Positions 12,713-26,142 are shown, counted from the first letter of the stretch. The stretch: DNA of 64,000 nt from Diorhabda sublineata (GCF_026230105.1 NC_079477.1:10855001-10919000), one strand, 5' to 3'. The notes: a model not told the origin generated them from the letters alone. Made by a program: numbers and translations.

Positions 12713-15211
12713 CAGCTTTTATTTTATTTTTATGTTAAAGATCCATGTCGGTCCAAATTCACCCATTTCATTATCAAAATAGGGCAGTTACACGAAAAAT
12801 TGTATGACATTTGCGTTAAAACTGATTCCCATTTGTTCTGAAATTGTTCAAATCGTTCCGCTCATTTCACAAACTTGCTGACTCACAAAATAAAACATCA
12901 CTTTTAACACTCACATCATAAATAACTATATCCAGTACTGTCTATGGATTACCTAGAAAATGTTGACAAGTAATTACAATAGTCAAGTTAAAAGTTACAT
13001 TGAAATTGAATCTTAAAAAATTATTTCAATGCAAGTAGGTAGTGTGAGACTGCTGCTATTGCGATGACATTTATTCCTATTGAAATTAATTGTACCAATT
13101 TGGGAATATTTGTCGTAGGTTCTCTTTCTTGAAAAGAAAATCCAAGTTTCAATAACAGTTTCATCTTGATAGATAAGTATTAGAAGATCTTAGAATACAC
13201 TAAAACAAATATGTGTTATTACAGTGTTTCTTTGTAGGAATAAAAATCGAGATTTAATGAGCAATTGATTCATGTTTAATCACACGTTACCTATTCCATG
13301 TGTAGGTAGCTCTATATGATAAACTCCTCACTATTTCAAATCTGAAGGAAAATAAAACGTCGTGAAGTTTCTGTTAACAATGTGAAAACGATAAACATCT
13401 TGTTTATTACTGTTTCCTCGAGTTTATTACTTTGGTTTATTGGATTTTGGAATTTTGTCTGTTCCTCATCCTCCGTAAATTGTCTACACTGGCTGTACTA
13501 ACAGCCATAAACTATCAGAAAAATTGATATATATCCATCGCTCAAGTGACTCGTTATAGTTCACTATGTTTTACCCCTGTTTGGATTGAATAAAAATGCC
13601 TGGAGAGACAAAAAAAAGGAAAGATGAAGATGATTTATTTCACCCGGTGTCTTTCTGTACCATTTTTTACCTTTGAATCTCTATATTTTGCAAATCATAT
13701 TTTACTGAAAAATACTCTTTAAATACTTTCTAAACATGAATTATGTATGAAAAAGAATGAAAATGAATTATTTACAATTCTTTGCCTCAATTTTTATTTC
13801 GAAGCTTGAAGTAGATATATTCTCAATACTTAACCTAACTGATTTATGATGGTGCTCCATTTCTTAATGATGGAAATTCCTAATATCACTCTCTACAAAG
13901 GTAATGTCCTTTTGATATATGTATCTTCCATGATTTAAGACTTCTTTTCAATCATTGGTCAGGTTACAAGGGACCCAACAAGAATATAGTTTATACCAGT
14001 CATATCTGTGTCAAGGTTTCCTTAATCTAACAGTACTGGACAATATTGTATTCATTCATTCATCGTATTCTGAAGTGCAATGACAGATTTTGGACGATAT
14101 ACTCGCATTCAAGTGAACATCGATCACATTTCATTTCATTATACCAGTTTCTCATATTGCTGTATATCGGAGCGTTAGCGTCTTATGATGTACTGATTTC
14201 ATATTCATTATTGTTGTGAAAGTTTAAGTCTAAAGTTATGGAAAAAAGAATATAACATTTTTGTGACTTCTCACTATATTTTTTCAAATCCTAAATCATA
14301 TGCTATTGTTGTCCAACAGTGTAAAGCCAATCAAGACAATCGTGCTAAAAATATAAATAGCAACCCTCCTAATCTTTCAACATAGATATTTGGATTCGTC
14401 GTTGAATTTTAGATCTCTTCGTGTCATAACACATAACACGTACATCTGATGGCACCAGAAAGAGTCTATAATATCTGTAGTTACATGTATTTAGTAAAAA
14501 AAATATCAACTAAAATGATACTTTCTCAATATATGAATATACATAGCATATCTTCGACTTACATGGTGATCAATGGAGTCATATAAGTGAAAAATTTTAA
14601 TAATTATGATTTTATATTGCTTCTAATTGTGAGAAAATCAATTTTATTATCACAGAATATAAAGTTTTTAGAAGAATTCGAACTGTTCTTGATAAACAAT
14701 GAATCCGGAACTACACTAAGAATTGGAAAAGTTTAATTCAATCTTAATCCAGATATTATTAAAAGCAAAGTTGAATTCACTCTGTTATGGGATTTCTCTA
14801 ATTCTGAGGATATGTCAGTAAGCTTTTTGATCTCTTCTTTAATATCTTCCGTTGTGAGTGAGACGATTTGAGACAACAAAACTAGAGGCGTACAAAGTGG
14901 GGTTTTTGAAACTCATTTAACATGTACTTCAAATTTGTTTATAATGCGAAAAAAAATTATTTCATTACAAAAGACATTTCATTCCAGTTTTTTTATAAAG
15001 AGATGGAATATTTGTTATTCATATCATATCTTTCTTTTTCAAATTTTTATTGAGAGATTTGGACATAAGCAAAACATACTTCAAATGCTTAAATATTCTA
15101 CTTGATATAGGAGTTAATAGGTAACATATGAAAAATATACTGCAGGGGTTGTTATCACTAGAAAACGAGATACTTTTAAGCAATGAATGTGCATAAAAAT
15201 TGATTGAGAGA

Positions 15212-15214
<3 letters not shown>
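12712..15214. other. No recognisable content
   Basis: No ORF above 60 codons. A 26-codon opening from about 13596 (MPGETKKRKDEDD...) is too short to support as a gene. Confidence 0.4.

Positions 15215-15296
<82 letters not shown>
15215..15296. repeat. (TA)n microsatellite, about 41 units
   Basis: Uninterrupted alternating T and A over about 82 bp. It creates a false reverse-strand ORF of repeated Tyr-Ile codons at 15176-15385. Confidence 0.95.
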
Positions 15297-15297
<1 letters not shown>

Positions 15298-16735
15298 TTT
15301 TATAGATTCTGTTTGTGGTTTCCGATACTGATATCTTTTTATTTATTGAATTCAAGTAAGTGTCTAATCCAGAGATGAAATTCATGTGTAATACTTTTCT
15401 ATCAAAGTCTTAAATACTAAATTATTGTAATGAATTTGCCCCATTTTTATTTTACCTTCTGCTTTAGCTATTACAGTATACAACAATTATGGTCGTGGTT
15501 GTGAAGTTTCCTTGCAAACTGTCTTTCCTCGTCAGCTACCATTTCCACTCCTAAGTCCCTCTAGAGATTGCTGCTTCTTGTCAGAACCTCGTTTAAGAAT
15601 CTTTGTATAATTACAAGTCAATTTCAATTGAGTGAGAATATATTCTCCTCATCTAACTTAAGTACTGATGGTATGAATGTTCAAAAACTGTGTTTTGAGA
15701 AATATTAGAAGCTTCAGAATCATTACTAATATAATTTTTGTTCATGTGAATTATTTATTGAATATTCTTCATAAATTGTACAAGGTTGTAACAAAAAATA
15801 TGATGACTATAGAAGATTTGCACACTTAATTTAGGATAAACTAAGACTACAGCAGCATGTTATTTGCAGTGCTTTGGGAGTTTACTTCCGAAATTATCTA
15901 TAAGAAATAATAAGTATAAACTTAAGTGATAGAAAAATTTCTTTTGCTGGATCTATTCAAAAGAGATTCGTTTTTGTGGAATTATCTGATCCCTCCTTTT
16001 CGAATAATTTGGAATTGGTGATTTAGAAAATGATATATTCTCAAATACAACAGGACAACAATATAATAATTAGGTATATTTCGCCTACACCACTGACAAA
16101 AATTTAAAATGAGGAGCTAGTCATGTAACCGGAAGTGGAATGCCATTAAAAAGTTTGAATTTGTTCTTTAATTTGGTTTTGAATTAAGTTGTTCGTCGAC
16201 GTCGAATCCATGATAAAGGCGAACATGACAAAAAATACGCTGATTATGAAATGATGATGTTAAAATGTGAACTTATAAAATAAATGATCTGCTTTTGATT
16301 ACAGAATTATTTCGTTCTATGAAGTCTAATTTTCTTGAACCATGACATATATTAGTAGTCTATTTACTGTATGAATGGTTCAGATTGATTGACATCAAAG
16401 CTATTTTCAAAATATACATTCTATTTTCATATGCAACATAATTTATAGTTATAAAATATACTTATTCCATAGATTTGAATATTTATAAGACGAGATTTTA
16501 TATTAACTGTGTAAATTCTAAAGTTTCGACCTATATTCTCTGGTAATATTCGGTCAAAGAGAAAAAGTTAAGAATAAGACTAGGTCAATTAAGCTTGAGT
16601 TATCTAAAAGAACTTAAAAAATCTGAAAAGTCGTTGTGTAATGTAAACTTTAAAGAAAATATTCTAGACTGACTGTGAAACCTTTATTCTAGGTAAAATG
16701 AAAAAATTACCTTTTAAATAATTAAATTGATAGCA
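15297..16735. other. No recognisable content
   Basis: A short reverse-strand reading near 15475-15560 (DLGVEMVADEERQFARK) looks protein-like, but I could not tie it to a family. Confidence 0.35.
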
Positions 16736-16739
16736 GATA

Positions 16740-17320
16740 GATCGGTACACACAATTCATATGGACACAAAGAGACAGGTACAGCAAGCTGATAGAGGATA
16801 CCGGATGAGGAACAAAGACATAAAATGTATGTTATGCTGATGACGCAGTGATCATCTCAGAAGACGAAGATAACTTACAAAGACTACTGTATATGTTTGA
16901 ACAAATAGCGAAAGCTTTTAACATACGAATAACTCTGAAGAAAACCAAATATTTTACAGTATCCAGAGCCGAGAAGATGTAATCTCTCAAGATACGATCA
17001 GAGTGTAGAACAAGTGATGTAATTCTTATATCTAGGAGCAAACAAGTAATAGAAATCTTAAGAATGCAGTAATAGCTCAAAGAACAAAGGCGTCATTAAT
17101 ACCAGGGTACCTGAGAGATGTAATTTGGCGGAATAAAAATAATACTAGGAGCAAAGTCAGAATATAATGACATACACGTTAGAGACCAGAGCAGATAACT
17201 CCATTACTAAGCTGAACTACTGAAATGCGAACGCTAAGATCAATAGCGGGATACAATTATTTGACCACAAGATAAATGATGAAATAAAGGAGATATGTGA
17301 CATCCAGGGAATGGGGAGAC
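16740..17320 (+). pseudogene. LINE reverse-transcriptase remnant (copy B), YADD box to C-terminus
   Basis: At 16830-16982 one frame reads CYADDAVIISEDEDNLQRLL and then FNIRITLKKTK before a stop. This is a textbook RT catalytic C box (Tyr-Ala-Asp-Asp, 16833-16844) with the following 'K+K' block. Further pieces in other frames keep family order: RTKASLIPGYLRDVIWRNKN, then ETRADNS, EMRTLRSIAGYN and EICDIQG. These match the thumb and tail ('L...IW+NK', 'MTYTAETR', 'EM+.LR.I.G', 'I..IC...') of RTE-like non-LTR elements in insects. The RT palm motifs A and B are missing, so the copy is 5'-truncated. It ends within tens of bases of the Copia relic. The peptide style matches the fragment at 62.9-63.8 kb, which holds the front of a similar RT. 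Confidence 0.9.
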
Positions 17321-17324
17321 CATT

Positions 17325-18000
17325 AAGACAATGAGACAATTCCAAATAAATTCGTTCCCAGATCCTTACAAATACATTATTGTGTTTTTTGATGATTTTT
17401 CTAGATTTGCTAAAATTTATTCTATTAAAAATAAATATGAAGCTGCTAGTTGTTTAGAAAATTACATAAATACAACTAGAAATTTATTCGGTAAAAATGA
17501 AAAGGTGTGCTACATCAGAACCGATAATGCCAAGGAGTTTATGGGAAATATATGTTATGAATAAAGAAAAAATAGAATCAGATTATTCACCACCATATGC
17601 TCCAGAGTTAAATGATATGTCCGAGAGATTCAACAAAACGATACAACAGAAAAATAGGGCGTTATTGTTTGACTCTGGCCTGCCTATATTTGTTTTTTTC
17701 CATCACAATTAAATAAAATATGCAAATATCAGCACTTATATGAATAATATTAAAGGTTCGAATGTTTAGCTTATGCTTAACTTTCAATATCAAGTTTACT
17801 GAGAACGCAATAAAATCCATATCGGTAGGTTTCTCACGTACTGGATATGTATTGTGGGATCCAACTTGGAAAATTTTTAAATTCATGACATATCAGAATT
17901 AATGAAAAACTACTTTATAGGGATATTTACAAAGCAGAGGATCTAGAAGTGGAAGATTCTCCAGCAATTGCGAAACAAAAGAAATATATCAGTTGACTAT
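17325..18000 (+). pseudogene. Copia-type retrotransposon integrase remnant
   Basis: The reading from 17331 contains YKYIIVFFDDFSRFAKIYSI and RTDNAKEF, typical of the Ty1/copia integrase core; the second catalytic Asp is at 17523-17525. After a +1 shift the reading continues SDYSPPYAPELNDMSERFNK and ALLFDSGLP, with the catalytic Glu at 17623-17625, so the D...E spacing of the DDE triad is near family length. Farther on, FECLAY, then GYVLWDP at about 17843 and NEKLLYRDIYKAED match the post-core segment ('FGCLAY', 'GY....Y.LWDP', '.+.V.F.E') of Copia polyproteins. The gag, RT, RNase H and LTRs were not found. Several stops and shifts are present. It abuts a LINE tail on its 5' side. Confidence 0.9.
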
Positions 18001-20114
18001 CTTTATTGTCCTTGACATAGGAAACTCACCTTAAGATAATATATACATGCTATATAAGCATTTTTGGAAACTGTGATACTGTGATAATTCGGTACTCTTC
18101 AAACCATGTTTTTTTGTTTACGTATTTCCGGAATTCATAACAACTATGCATTTGTTACCAATGAATGCAGTCACTTCTTAACATTTTGTTATGTCATTAA
18201 TTATATCAAGCATAACTTTATTTGACTTGCACGTACATTAGGTATGACCTACCCAATTATAAATTCAGCGACTAAGTTTCACGAATTCTCTGCTAAGGTA
18301 TAGTAAAAAATTATGTACACACCTCAAGAAAAAATGCGATCAACTTAAATATTAGATTTTTATTTTATCTGTGAGAACATTCCATCAATTACTTCTTAAT
18401 GGTATTCTTCGAATATCATATCTGAACTTACCTAACTGACAGAATTTAACAGACTACGTTAAGGTGCCTTAATTTTTTCATGTGGATTTAATCCGGGACT
18501 GTATTTTTATTTAGCTCTTTTAACTTGTTTATGACTAATCACACATTATGTGCGAGTGCACCATCTTGTGAGCAAATGTTATTATCTGGTAAGTTTGAAT
18601 AGTTGGCATGAACTAGTATTACTGAGCTCATAAACTACAGATATTTTCATATAAAATCCTAACTTAAGTTTCTTGTTGAGAGACTGCATGCAGCAACACT
18701 CTAGATTGTCTAAAAATTTAGGACTGGTTCAATGAATTTCTTCCAATATTTATAACCAAAAATTTAATGAACACATAGTAGCTGTATCAAAAACTTTTAA
18801 CTTAATTTTGTGATTTATGTGATAATATCCATATTAAATAAGCAGCTTGTAATACACCACTTAATTTATTTGACGACAAAATTATTCGAAGATTTTAAAG
18901 TTTTTCGAAAATTATACGACAGTTTTATGTTCCTTGAAATTTTCCGAACGATATAAAACCAACCATAAATCAATTACGCCACTTTATCGTGATGAATATA
19001 AATAGCATTTAGCGCTTCGTTATAGAATAAATATAATTCTGATTCAACATTTATAAACATAAGAAATTATTATGGCTAAATAAGATTCAGTAATTATTGC
19101 ATCTCGTCAGTTATAAAGAGCCCATGTGTAATTTGATCGAGGTAATTAGTTTCAATACACCCACTATGTTGAATGGTATGATTGGCTCTACTAAACTTAT
19201 AAATTGCAAATAATTTCATAAATTGTTATTTCTGCGAAAACTATTGATACATAGATAAAATATTAATAATTACTTCTTCCATTTATTTGAACTTTTAAAC
19301 GTTCTGTATAAAAACATCACGTTCAGCTACAGTGGTCGTCTGGCATTGAGTTGCTAATCATCTTTAACGAGACGAGGTCGGACATATTTATCAACTTACT
19401 TAGATTGAAACGAATTTTTGTCACATCCAATTTCATTTCTTTTCAAGCTCATGAAATCAATTTACAAAATCATCAGGTTTTGATGTGGACCATTATATAT
19501 TCACAAGCATATTTTAAACAAACGAGTGATGAATAAATACCACAAATTAAAAGTTTATCATGATCAACATCAGTATCATGCAAAATTATGTGTCTAGTTT
19601 CCAATCAATTGTTTACCATTTGGTGGAATAACATCTGATGATAACGAATATAACATTTTTCACAATATCAAATTTGTTATTTCATGCAAATATCTCGTTT
19701 CACGTGTAATTTATTATTTCAATTTGGAGACAAATGTTTGCGTCAATTTTTATTATTTCTGAACTTTACCTACAGTGTTTAGGATATATGAAAAGCTGAA
19801 AATAATTGAGGTTTGCTTAGAAGAAATTATATCATACCTTCCGTATCCGAGATAAAGATCGTCGAAAAAGAAAATTGTATACACATTTTGACAATTTTGT
19901 CGAAACTATTGGCAGCATTTGAATCAAATTCATACGGATTTGTTACGCTAGCTAATACATGCCATGAATTTGTTTTTATATCTGACTCTTTAGAGGCCTA
20001 TAATTACACTGTTCGTACCAAGTAGTATCTAACAACTTTTTAGAGGACACATTTATTAATCAGAATTGCCTTATTTAGTTTTATAACAAAAACGTTCTCT
20101 TGGTAGAACTTGAC
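18001..20114. other. No recognisable content
   Basis: Two forward ORFs (19351-19536 and 19813-20025) have unrecognised products and no supporting context. Confidence 0.4.
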
Positions 20115-20693
20115 ACTGTACTTGATTTAAAAATTGTGAAGTGAGGACCGCATAAACTTTTCTCTAATGAAACCAAACTGTGTATTCCACAGAACTAAAA
20201 TCGCAAAACCAACGAAGCTTCTGAGCTTCTGCATCTCTACTAATCCAACGATTTGGAAAATGGTTACCACATCTCCTATCAAAGTACTGTGGAACTCCAT
20301 CATGCATAATGTTTGCCGATCTTTCAGCATTAAGTCTCATGAATACTTCAAATGACCAATTAAACTTCTTGGTAGAATGTGAACCTATTAATTTGTTACC
20401 TAAAGCTGTTGCTCTCACAATTATTCTTTCCATATTCATTATAGAAACTGTCGAATCTTGATGAAATGAAGCTTAGAGGAAATTTTCTCTATTAATGGTT
20501 CTCGTTATTCTTCGCCAGAATTCACTTCTTTAGTTTCACACTCCCAATTTCTCGACAACCTCGTTCAATAGCTCTAAATGTATTTTTACTTGGTAAATAT
20601 CTTTTAGGAATCTTTTCAGCATAAGCCGTAACAGCTACATAAAAATTTTCTAAACAATCGCTTATGGTCGGTGTATTCAACATTTGAGTACAT
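20115..20693 (-). pseudogene. DDE transposase with helix-turn-helix head (Tc1/mariner-related, DUF4817-type), broken
   Basis: Reading the reverse strand from 20693, the start MYSNVEYTDHK and, in another frame, YVAVTAYAEKIPKRYLPSKN match the N-terminal helix-turn-helix ('YS..E..DM...YG....AR.LY.ERFP.R..P...TF') of a transposase family abundant in insects. After a stop following GCREIGSVKLKK, a second ORF (20439 to 20164) holds KLIGSHSTKKFN, MHDGVPQYFDRR and NHFPNRWISRDAEA. These correspond to 'LIGP..LP..LNG', 'F.HDGAPPHF' with a catalytic Asp, and 'FP.RWIGR'. Later pieces (LVLWNTQFGFIREK) fit 'FFLWGF+K'. The family is about 350-400 residues; here under 200 remain in at least three frames. Terminal inverted repeats were not identified. 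Confidence 0.75.
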
Positions 20694-23584
20694 TTTGAAT
20701 AAGAATCCTCAATTTTACAAATAAGGTTCCAAGAATCTAATTATTATTGACTTATCATAACCATCAATAAATCACAGTTTTTTAAGACAATCCTAGAGAA
20801 ATCGAATAATGGATTTTTGTGAAACATAACAAATAAGGAAAGTGCTTAATCTCAATTTCTTAGCATATATGGGTTCTATGGACGACGTTTCATTTATATA
20901 ATACTTAATAATTGATAACTCCATTTCTTCTAACAGCATCCGACTTCCATCATTTTATAAAAATATTCCGAGAATTGTACAAGATACCTTTTGGTGTAAA
21001 TTGGAAATTCTAAATTTTGGTAATGAATCAAACTTTGAAAAAGTTCTGTTCAATACTCAATACTTGACTAGCGCCGCTATGAGAGTTTGATAAAACAACA
21101 AATTCATGTGATATATTATGTGTATAATTTTTCCTTCAAAGTCCTTTATATTGATTATGGATGGTTTTACAAAAATTTTATACCGAGCAAATCTCAATTA
21201 TTTTTCAGCATTTCACCTTTTTTTAAACAATCCTTATGCTCACTGAAATTAGAAACATTGTTACCATATTAAGAACAGGTTATGATAACAGCATCATTGT
21301 TTTATTTTTCATTAAGTTCATTAAGTTTCTGACCAGTGATATAGAAGGTAGAAATGTCCTTTCTATTCTCGTATTCTAATATTTACTTGGTGTTTACTTC
21401 GACTACATACCATGTAGTGAACATTTGTTTTGATCAAGAGAAAGGCAGAAGTCACAATGGTTTGATATCGTAATCAGCAACGAATAACATTAAAGTGGAA
21501 TGTGGGTTGATGGTCCCCTAAATGGCGGCAGCAAAAACCTCTTCTCTCTATTTACATGGCGAGTAGTAGGAGAATGTGGATCTGAGTAAAGTATCGCCGT
21601 TTCATGCAGCTTTTTTCACCCACAACCTCAGTTCGCTACTGATAGCCTGTTAGTTCACATAGATTTCAATTTTTCCTTTTTTTTTCTTCAATTCTCGACC
21701 ATAATGTCAACTAAGGAATTTATAGAGGGAGTGAGAGTGTACTCTATTCTGTAATATTGGGAAGGAAGATAAAGTTTGGACTCCAATTGCCACCACCAGC
21801 AGGTAGTGATTGCAGTCACTATCCCAAGCACTTTTTCTAGAAAATTAAAAAATACTGTAACAACAAATTGTTTTCAAAATATTGAAAATATACACTATTT
21901 TCACTACACAAGGAATATTCAAAATCACATTCAAAGCAGGAGAATAACCGATCATTATATTTAGCAATTCTTTGCTTTTTGGGTTCTTTGGTTTTTGAGA
22001 AAAGCATTAGAGTGGAAATGAGGAGGAGAGATTTTTTCCACTGCGAACTGATTCACACGGAATTCGCTTCCCGAATATTTTCTCTTTGGCGTGGGGGAAC
22101 TTCAGACGCTACCTTGGACATTGAAGTCATATTAAGCACGTGCAGAAGACTATTTGAATAGTGATCAATAAGGCTGTAACTTGTGGTAGACCAAGTTTTG
22201 CTTGTATTAACTATGTAATACTACTTTAATGTTTTATGAAAATTCACTATTCTTTTTTCATGAAAGGAGCACTTGTCCCTTTATTGCACATAGAAATATT
22301 TTCCAAGAAGCCAACGTTGATATGTTGCCCTGGCTACCCTTTGAAAGGAAGTTACCTTTCCATTTGCTGCACTGTCCATTGTCCATAGACTAGAGCGAAG
22401 TTAATCCACGATTATTATTTCTTGAAGCAGATTTCATCAATGTAGATACCAATCACTTTCTTTTGTGGATACCTACACATTTTGAAGTATATTTGCAACA
22501 ATAATCTATTATTATTCCTCTTTAAATGGTTGAAAATATGTTTTGTGATTATTATCATTCCAAATTCGATGTAAAGCTAATACCTCAGCAATAAATCGAT
22601 GTATATGAATTATTCGTTCTAAATGTCACTTAGTATCTTACATTATTTTGATTCACATAATAGAGTATAAATATTTTTCTTTTCTTCTTATAATAATACA
22701 GCGTGAATGTGATAGAGAAAGATCATACAATCATGTTCTAAAAGCTTTCTAGAAGTTGAAATTCAAACCTTTTGTGACTGTATAAATACTTAATCATTGA
22801 GCAAATTTGCTTTATTCCATTTATAATTGCGCCATCTATTAATTTGAAGGAATTCAAGGCTCACAATTTCAAGTGTCATTTCTCCGAGCAGTTAATCGTC
22901 CATGAAATATAATTGCAGTTATATAATAAAAGAGCCTGCAGTGCGCCAGTGGTATATGAATGAAAAATTTTGAAGATAAATTCGCATCTAATAACGAGTC
23001 CAGATTAAGTTAATCTTGTAACAAAATATAAAGTAAATTGCCGCCATCAGTTTTATCATTTACATAGCCAACTCGACATTTTTAATGCTTCTATTTAATC
23101 CTTTAATTTTCTATAATTTAAGACTCAGTTTTATATTCGCTTATTCAGAATTATTACCAAATATTTGAATATAGAAATTATTACGCAGATTAACTGTCAC
23201 ATAATTGCCTTAACACCCCACTATTTTTTTAGTCAAATTGTCATATAGGTATGAACTAATATTTCAAACATACGAAAATCATATGAAATTAGCACATTCA
23301 GCCCAAAGAATCTCATTGAAACCTTCTGTATGGCATTTTCATATCGCGACATAACTTTGAGGTAGTTAATCATCTCAAATCTTTTTTAGACTTAAAACAG
23401 TTATTAAAAATTAATGTATTTTTTGTGGCTATTGTTCTAATTTTTATCAAACTTCAATTTTAAATTATAATTAGCATTATTATTTTAACGTGGGAATGGA
23501 TACTTTTTGCACGAATACATTCTTCTAAAGTTTGGTATTCTTACGAACAAGTTCACGAAATGGTTCCCTATGCAGGCCCTAATC
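20694..23584. other. No recognisable content
   Basis: Forward ORFs at 21087-21272, 21776-21964 and 21979-22161 are short and unrecognised. Base composition around 21480-21640 and 22020-22140 is somewhat less A+T-rich than average, which could mark unrecognised repeat or exon sequence. Confidence 0.35.
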
Positions 23585-23724
23585 AAGATTTTCGGTGGTT
23601 TTGAATTGTATTAATTCTTGTTAAAATTTTTAATTCATAGGTTTCAGAATTCAATATTCAAATTGACGTTGATAGAAATATTGATTAATTGAAATATATA
23701 TAATTCAAAACCACCGAAAATCTT
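23585..23724. repeat. Inverted repeat, perfect 23-bp arms, 94-bp spacer
   Basis: AAGATTTTCGGTGGTTTTG... at 23585-23607 recurs exactly in reverse complement at 23702-23724 (...CAAAACCACCGAAAATCTT). The pairing continues outward a few bases with one mismatch. The 140-bp unit has the form of a short MITE or a strong hairpin. It contains no ORF. Confidence 0.85.
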
Positions 23725-23728
23725 AATT

Positions 23729-25029
23729 AATTATTTCCCAGACGATGAATACATAAGTATTGGAAAGCTCAGAAAATATATTAAAGTTAGTCCACTTTGG
23801 GGTTTTATTGAAAAAATGATGTTTCAAGAGTGCTGACAGATATCATGTAGATTTCGTGTTTCCTCGCAAAAACTGGAGGAAAAAAATTATCATCAGTCAA
23901 TATTACTGATTTTATCATCCTACTTTGTATTGTGTCGTTTTTTTTAACTCAGAATTCGAATTGTTCAAATGGATGGAGTAATTTTCATTATGAAAATTAT
24001 TCTTAGCATTACTCAAAAACCGATTGAAGTAATCAACCTTTTCTTCAAAGTTTTGATGATACCTAATCAAATAATAAGAAATTTTATCCCGAACAAAACG
24101 CTGCGGATAAAGTTTGAAATTAATTTATGAGTCTATTTTCCAAGCTGAATAATAATCCCCTCAGATTTATATAAGAAAAAACACTGAAATCAATTTCTAG
24201 CGTGGTCTGTAAATATTTGGTTATCCAATTTAATAATATCCTATCTCTTGGAAACGAATTAATGTTTTACTTTCTTTCCCTGAAAACTTGATTATTTCTT
24301 GGATCTTATGGAGTTGGTTCTTAATATTTTTATAAATGAGAATATTTTCATTCTCTTCCGATACTTTTTGCAGAATTAGGTGAAAAATTCCTAATCGTAT
24401 CTTTTACTTATTCTCATTACTGTTCTAGAAATGATAATATTCCAACAATATTTGGTTATATAGAGTTTCACTAACCGAATTATTGATCAATATTTTCTTA
24501 GTTATCCATTTTTTATTTTTCTATATTGATAGTATTCTTGAAAGAATTCATCTCTTCACTCGTATATGAATTTCAATATGATATTTGCGGAAAACTTGTT
24601 TGTATGTTCACGAAACTATTTTTTATTACAATAGTCTCTTACCCCACTCCATATTCATACGTCGTAACATACTATCGAAATTAAATGCATGAGGCATAAT
24701 CAAAAATAGCACGTTGCTGCAATAACTTATATTTTCCTATTTACTTCCCTTACGAATTGTTTCCACTCGAAAGTTGAAGCGTATCATTATTTTGATGCCT
24801 GTTTTATAATTTTCCGCACAGAATGACCTGGTTTTTTCAAGTATATCGTGGTATTTCAATAGCATTCGAAATATACCTATACTAGGTTATCTGAAAAGAT
24901 TATTTTGAAAATGGAAAAAATTGAGAATTGAGCAAACACGGCTACGCAAATGATAGAAAGGATAGATACCGTGTACAAAGAATGTGCCATAATTCACGAA
25001 AATTTTTAATGGCTGGTTTCAAACGAGGC
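23729..25029. other. No recognisable content
   Basis: No ORF over 60 codons and no repeat was recognised. Confidence 0.4.
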
Positions 25030-25270
25030 GGTATCATATTGACTTGACAACGAGCGTGTGACAACCAGTGATATCAACGGAAAAGTTCATCAATTTTAAC
25101 AGTACTACCGACCTATTAAGGAGATAGATAAGAGAAGCTCTCGACATATGAAAATAACGAATTTGCCATATACTTACTGAAGAATTATGCATTCTCACTT
25201 TAGGCCAGAAGCACGTCGGTATTACTAAACTTAATGGATGAGGTTTGACTCCTAGAATGAGAAAAATAGT
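25030..25270 (+). pseudogene. Mariner transposase fragment (helix-turn-helix region)
   Basis: At 25158-25190 the forward strand reads RICHILTEELC, the mariner 'ER+CHILTEEL.MRKL.ARWVPRLLT' segment at the end of the paired helix-turn-helix DNA-binding domain. Upstream pieces in other frames (ERVTTSDINGKVHQF, then PTIKEID) fit the '..T.E.I..VH..V..DRR...+EIAE' stretch in the correct order. The DDE catalytic core does not follow. Stops and frameshifts are frequent. The same peptide recurs at about 35.4 kb and, degraded, at about 51.2 kb, so this is one of three related mariner copies. A reverse-strand ORF at 25034-25294 is only its shadow. Confidence 0.65.
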
Positions 25271-26090
25271 TGATATAGTGAATTGGGAAGTCATGGGATT
25301 GTGTTCATTTACTATCTTCAGAAAGGTAAAAGATCAACAGGAAATCATACGCTAATAGCTGCACCAATTGTAGGCGGAGCCCGCCAAATATAAACAGATA
25401 AATAGAATGTTGTGGCAATTTAATATCAACTGTCAAGTGTAAACTTTTTTAGTTTCCGACATATTTATACAGTGAGCGGCTTCAAGAATAAATTAAAAAT
25501 TTTGGGTAGTTACCAAGTAGTGTACTGTGATATTTTTCATTTAAATGAATAATGACAAAAATTGATTTATTTTCTAAGCTATATGAGGTTAATGAAAGAC
25601 TGAAAATTGAGCAAATTTTGATTCACATCAAAAATTTACACATATGATACAATAAATTCTCATATTATTTTCAAATAATCTATTTTACCTCATAATTTTC
25701 CAAGCGTAGGACTAGAAAAAATAAAATGAATATTCTTAACTGGAGTGTTTAAAAAATTAACAATTTTTGAGTGTTGTGATGGAAGGTTTATACTATGCGA
25801 ATTATATTAAATTATCTAGTAATAGTCAAAATATTTAATATGCCCGTTGAAACGATTGAAATTCTTGGCTTGCGCATATCTAAGTTTTCGATTTAAATCT
25901 TCAATTTCTGTAAATTATAAAATATATGAATAATTTTTATGGGTTATATTGTGATGTTTTTGAAATATTTAACATCATCTTGATAGTGAATTGTGGTTTT
26001 AAATAGCTCATATATCAATACAGTATCAATATATTCTTCTACATATTTTCATGTATGAATCAATATCTCTGAAAGGGGTAGGTAAATACT

Positions 26091-26142
<52 letters not shown>

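Noticed and set aside
13596..13675. Short ATG reading with a basic/acidic start (MPGETKKRKDEDD)
   Set aside because: Only about 26 codons, no splice-site or domain support.
15176..15385. 69-codon reverse ORF of repeated Tyr-Ile
   Set aside because: It is produced by the (TA)n microsatellite.
15475..15600. Protein-like reverse reading (DLGVEMVADEERQFARK), considered as a LINE C-terminus
   Set aside because: It lacks the Trp/Arg pattern of LINE tails and is preceded by a stop.
17750..17762. GGTTCGAATG, resembling a tRNA B box
   Set aside because: It lies inside the Copia relic, and no A box or cloverleaf arms flank it.
20167..20355. 62-codon forward ORF
   Set aside because: Antisense to the reverse-strand DDE transposase relic.
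22270..22400. Possible transposase 'LPWP' segment (VDMLPWLPFE)
   Set aside because: The expected PARSPDLNPIE continuation is absent in every frame.
25034..25294. 86-codon reverse ORF
   Set aside because: Antisense to the mariner RICHILTEELC segment.
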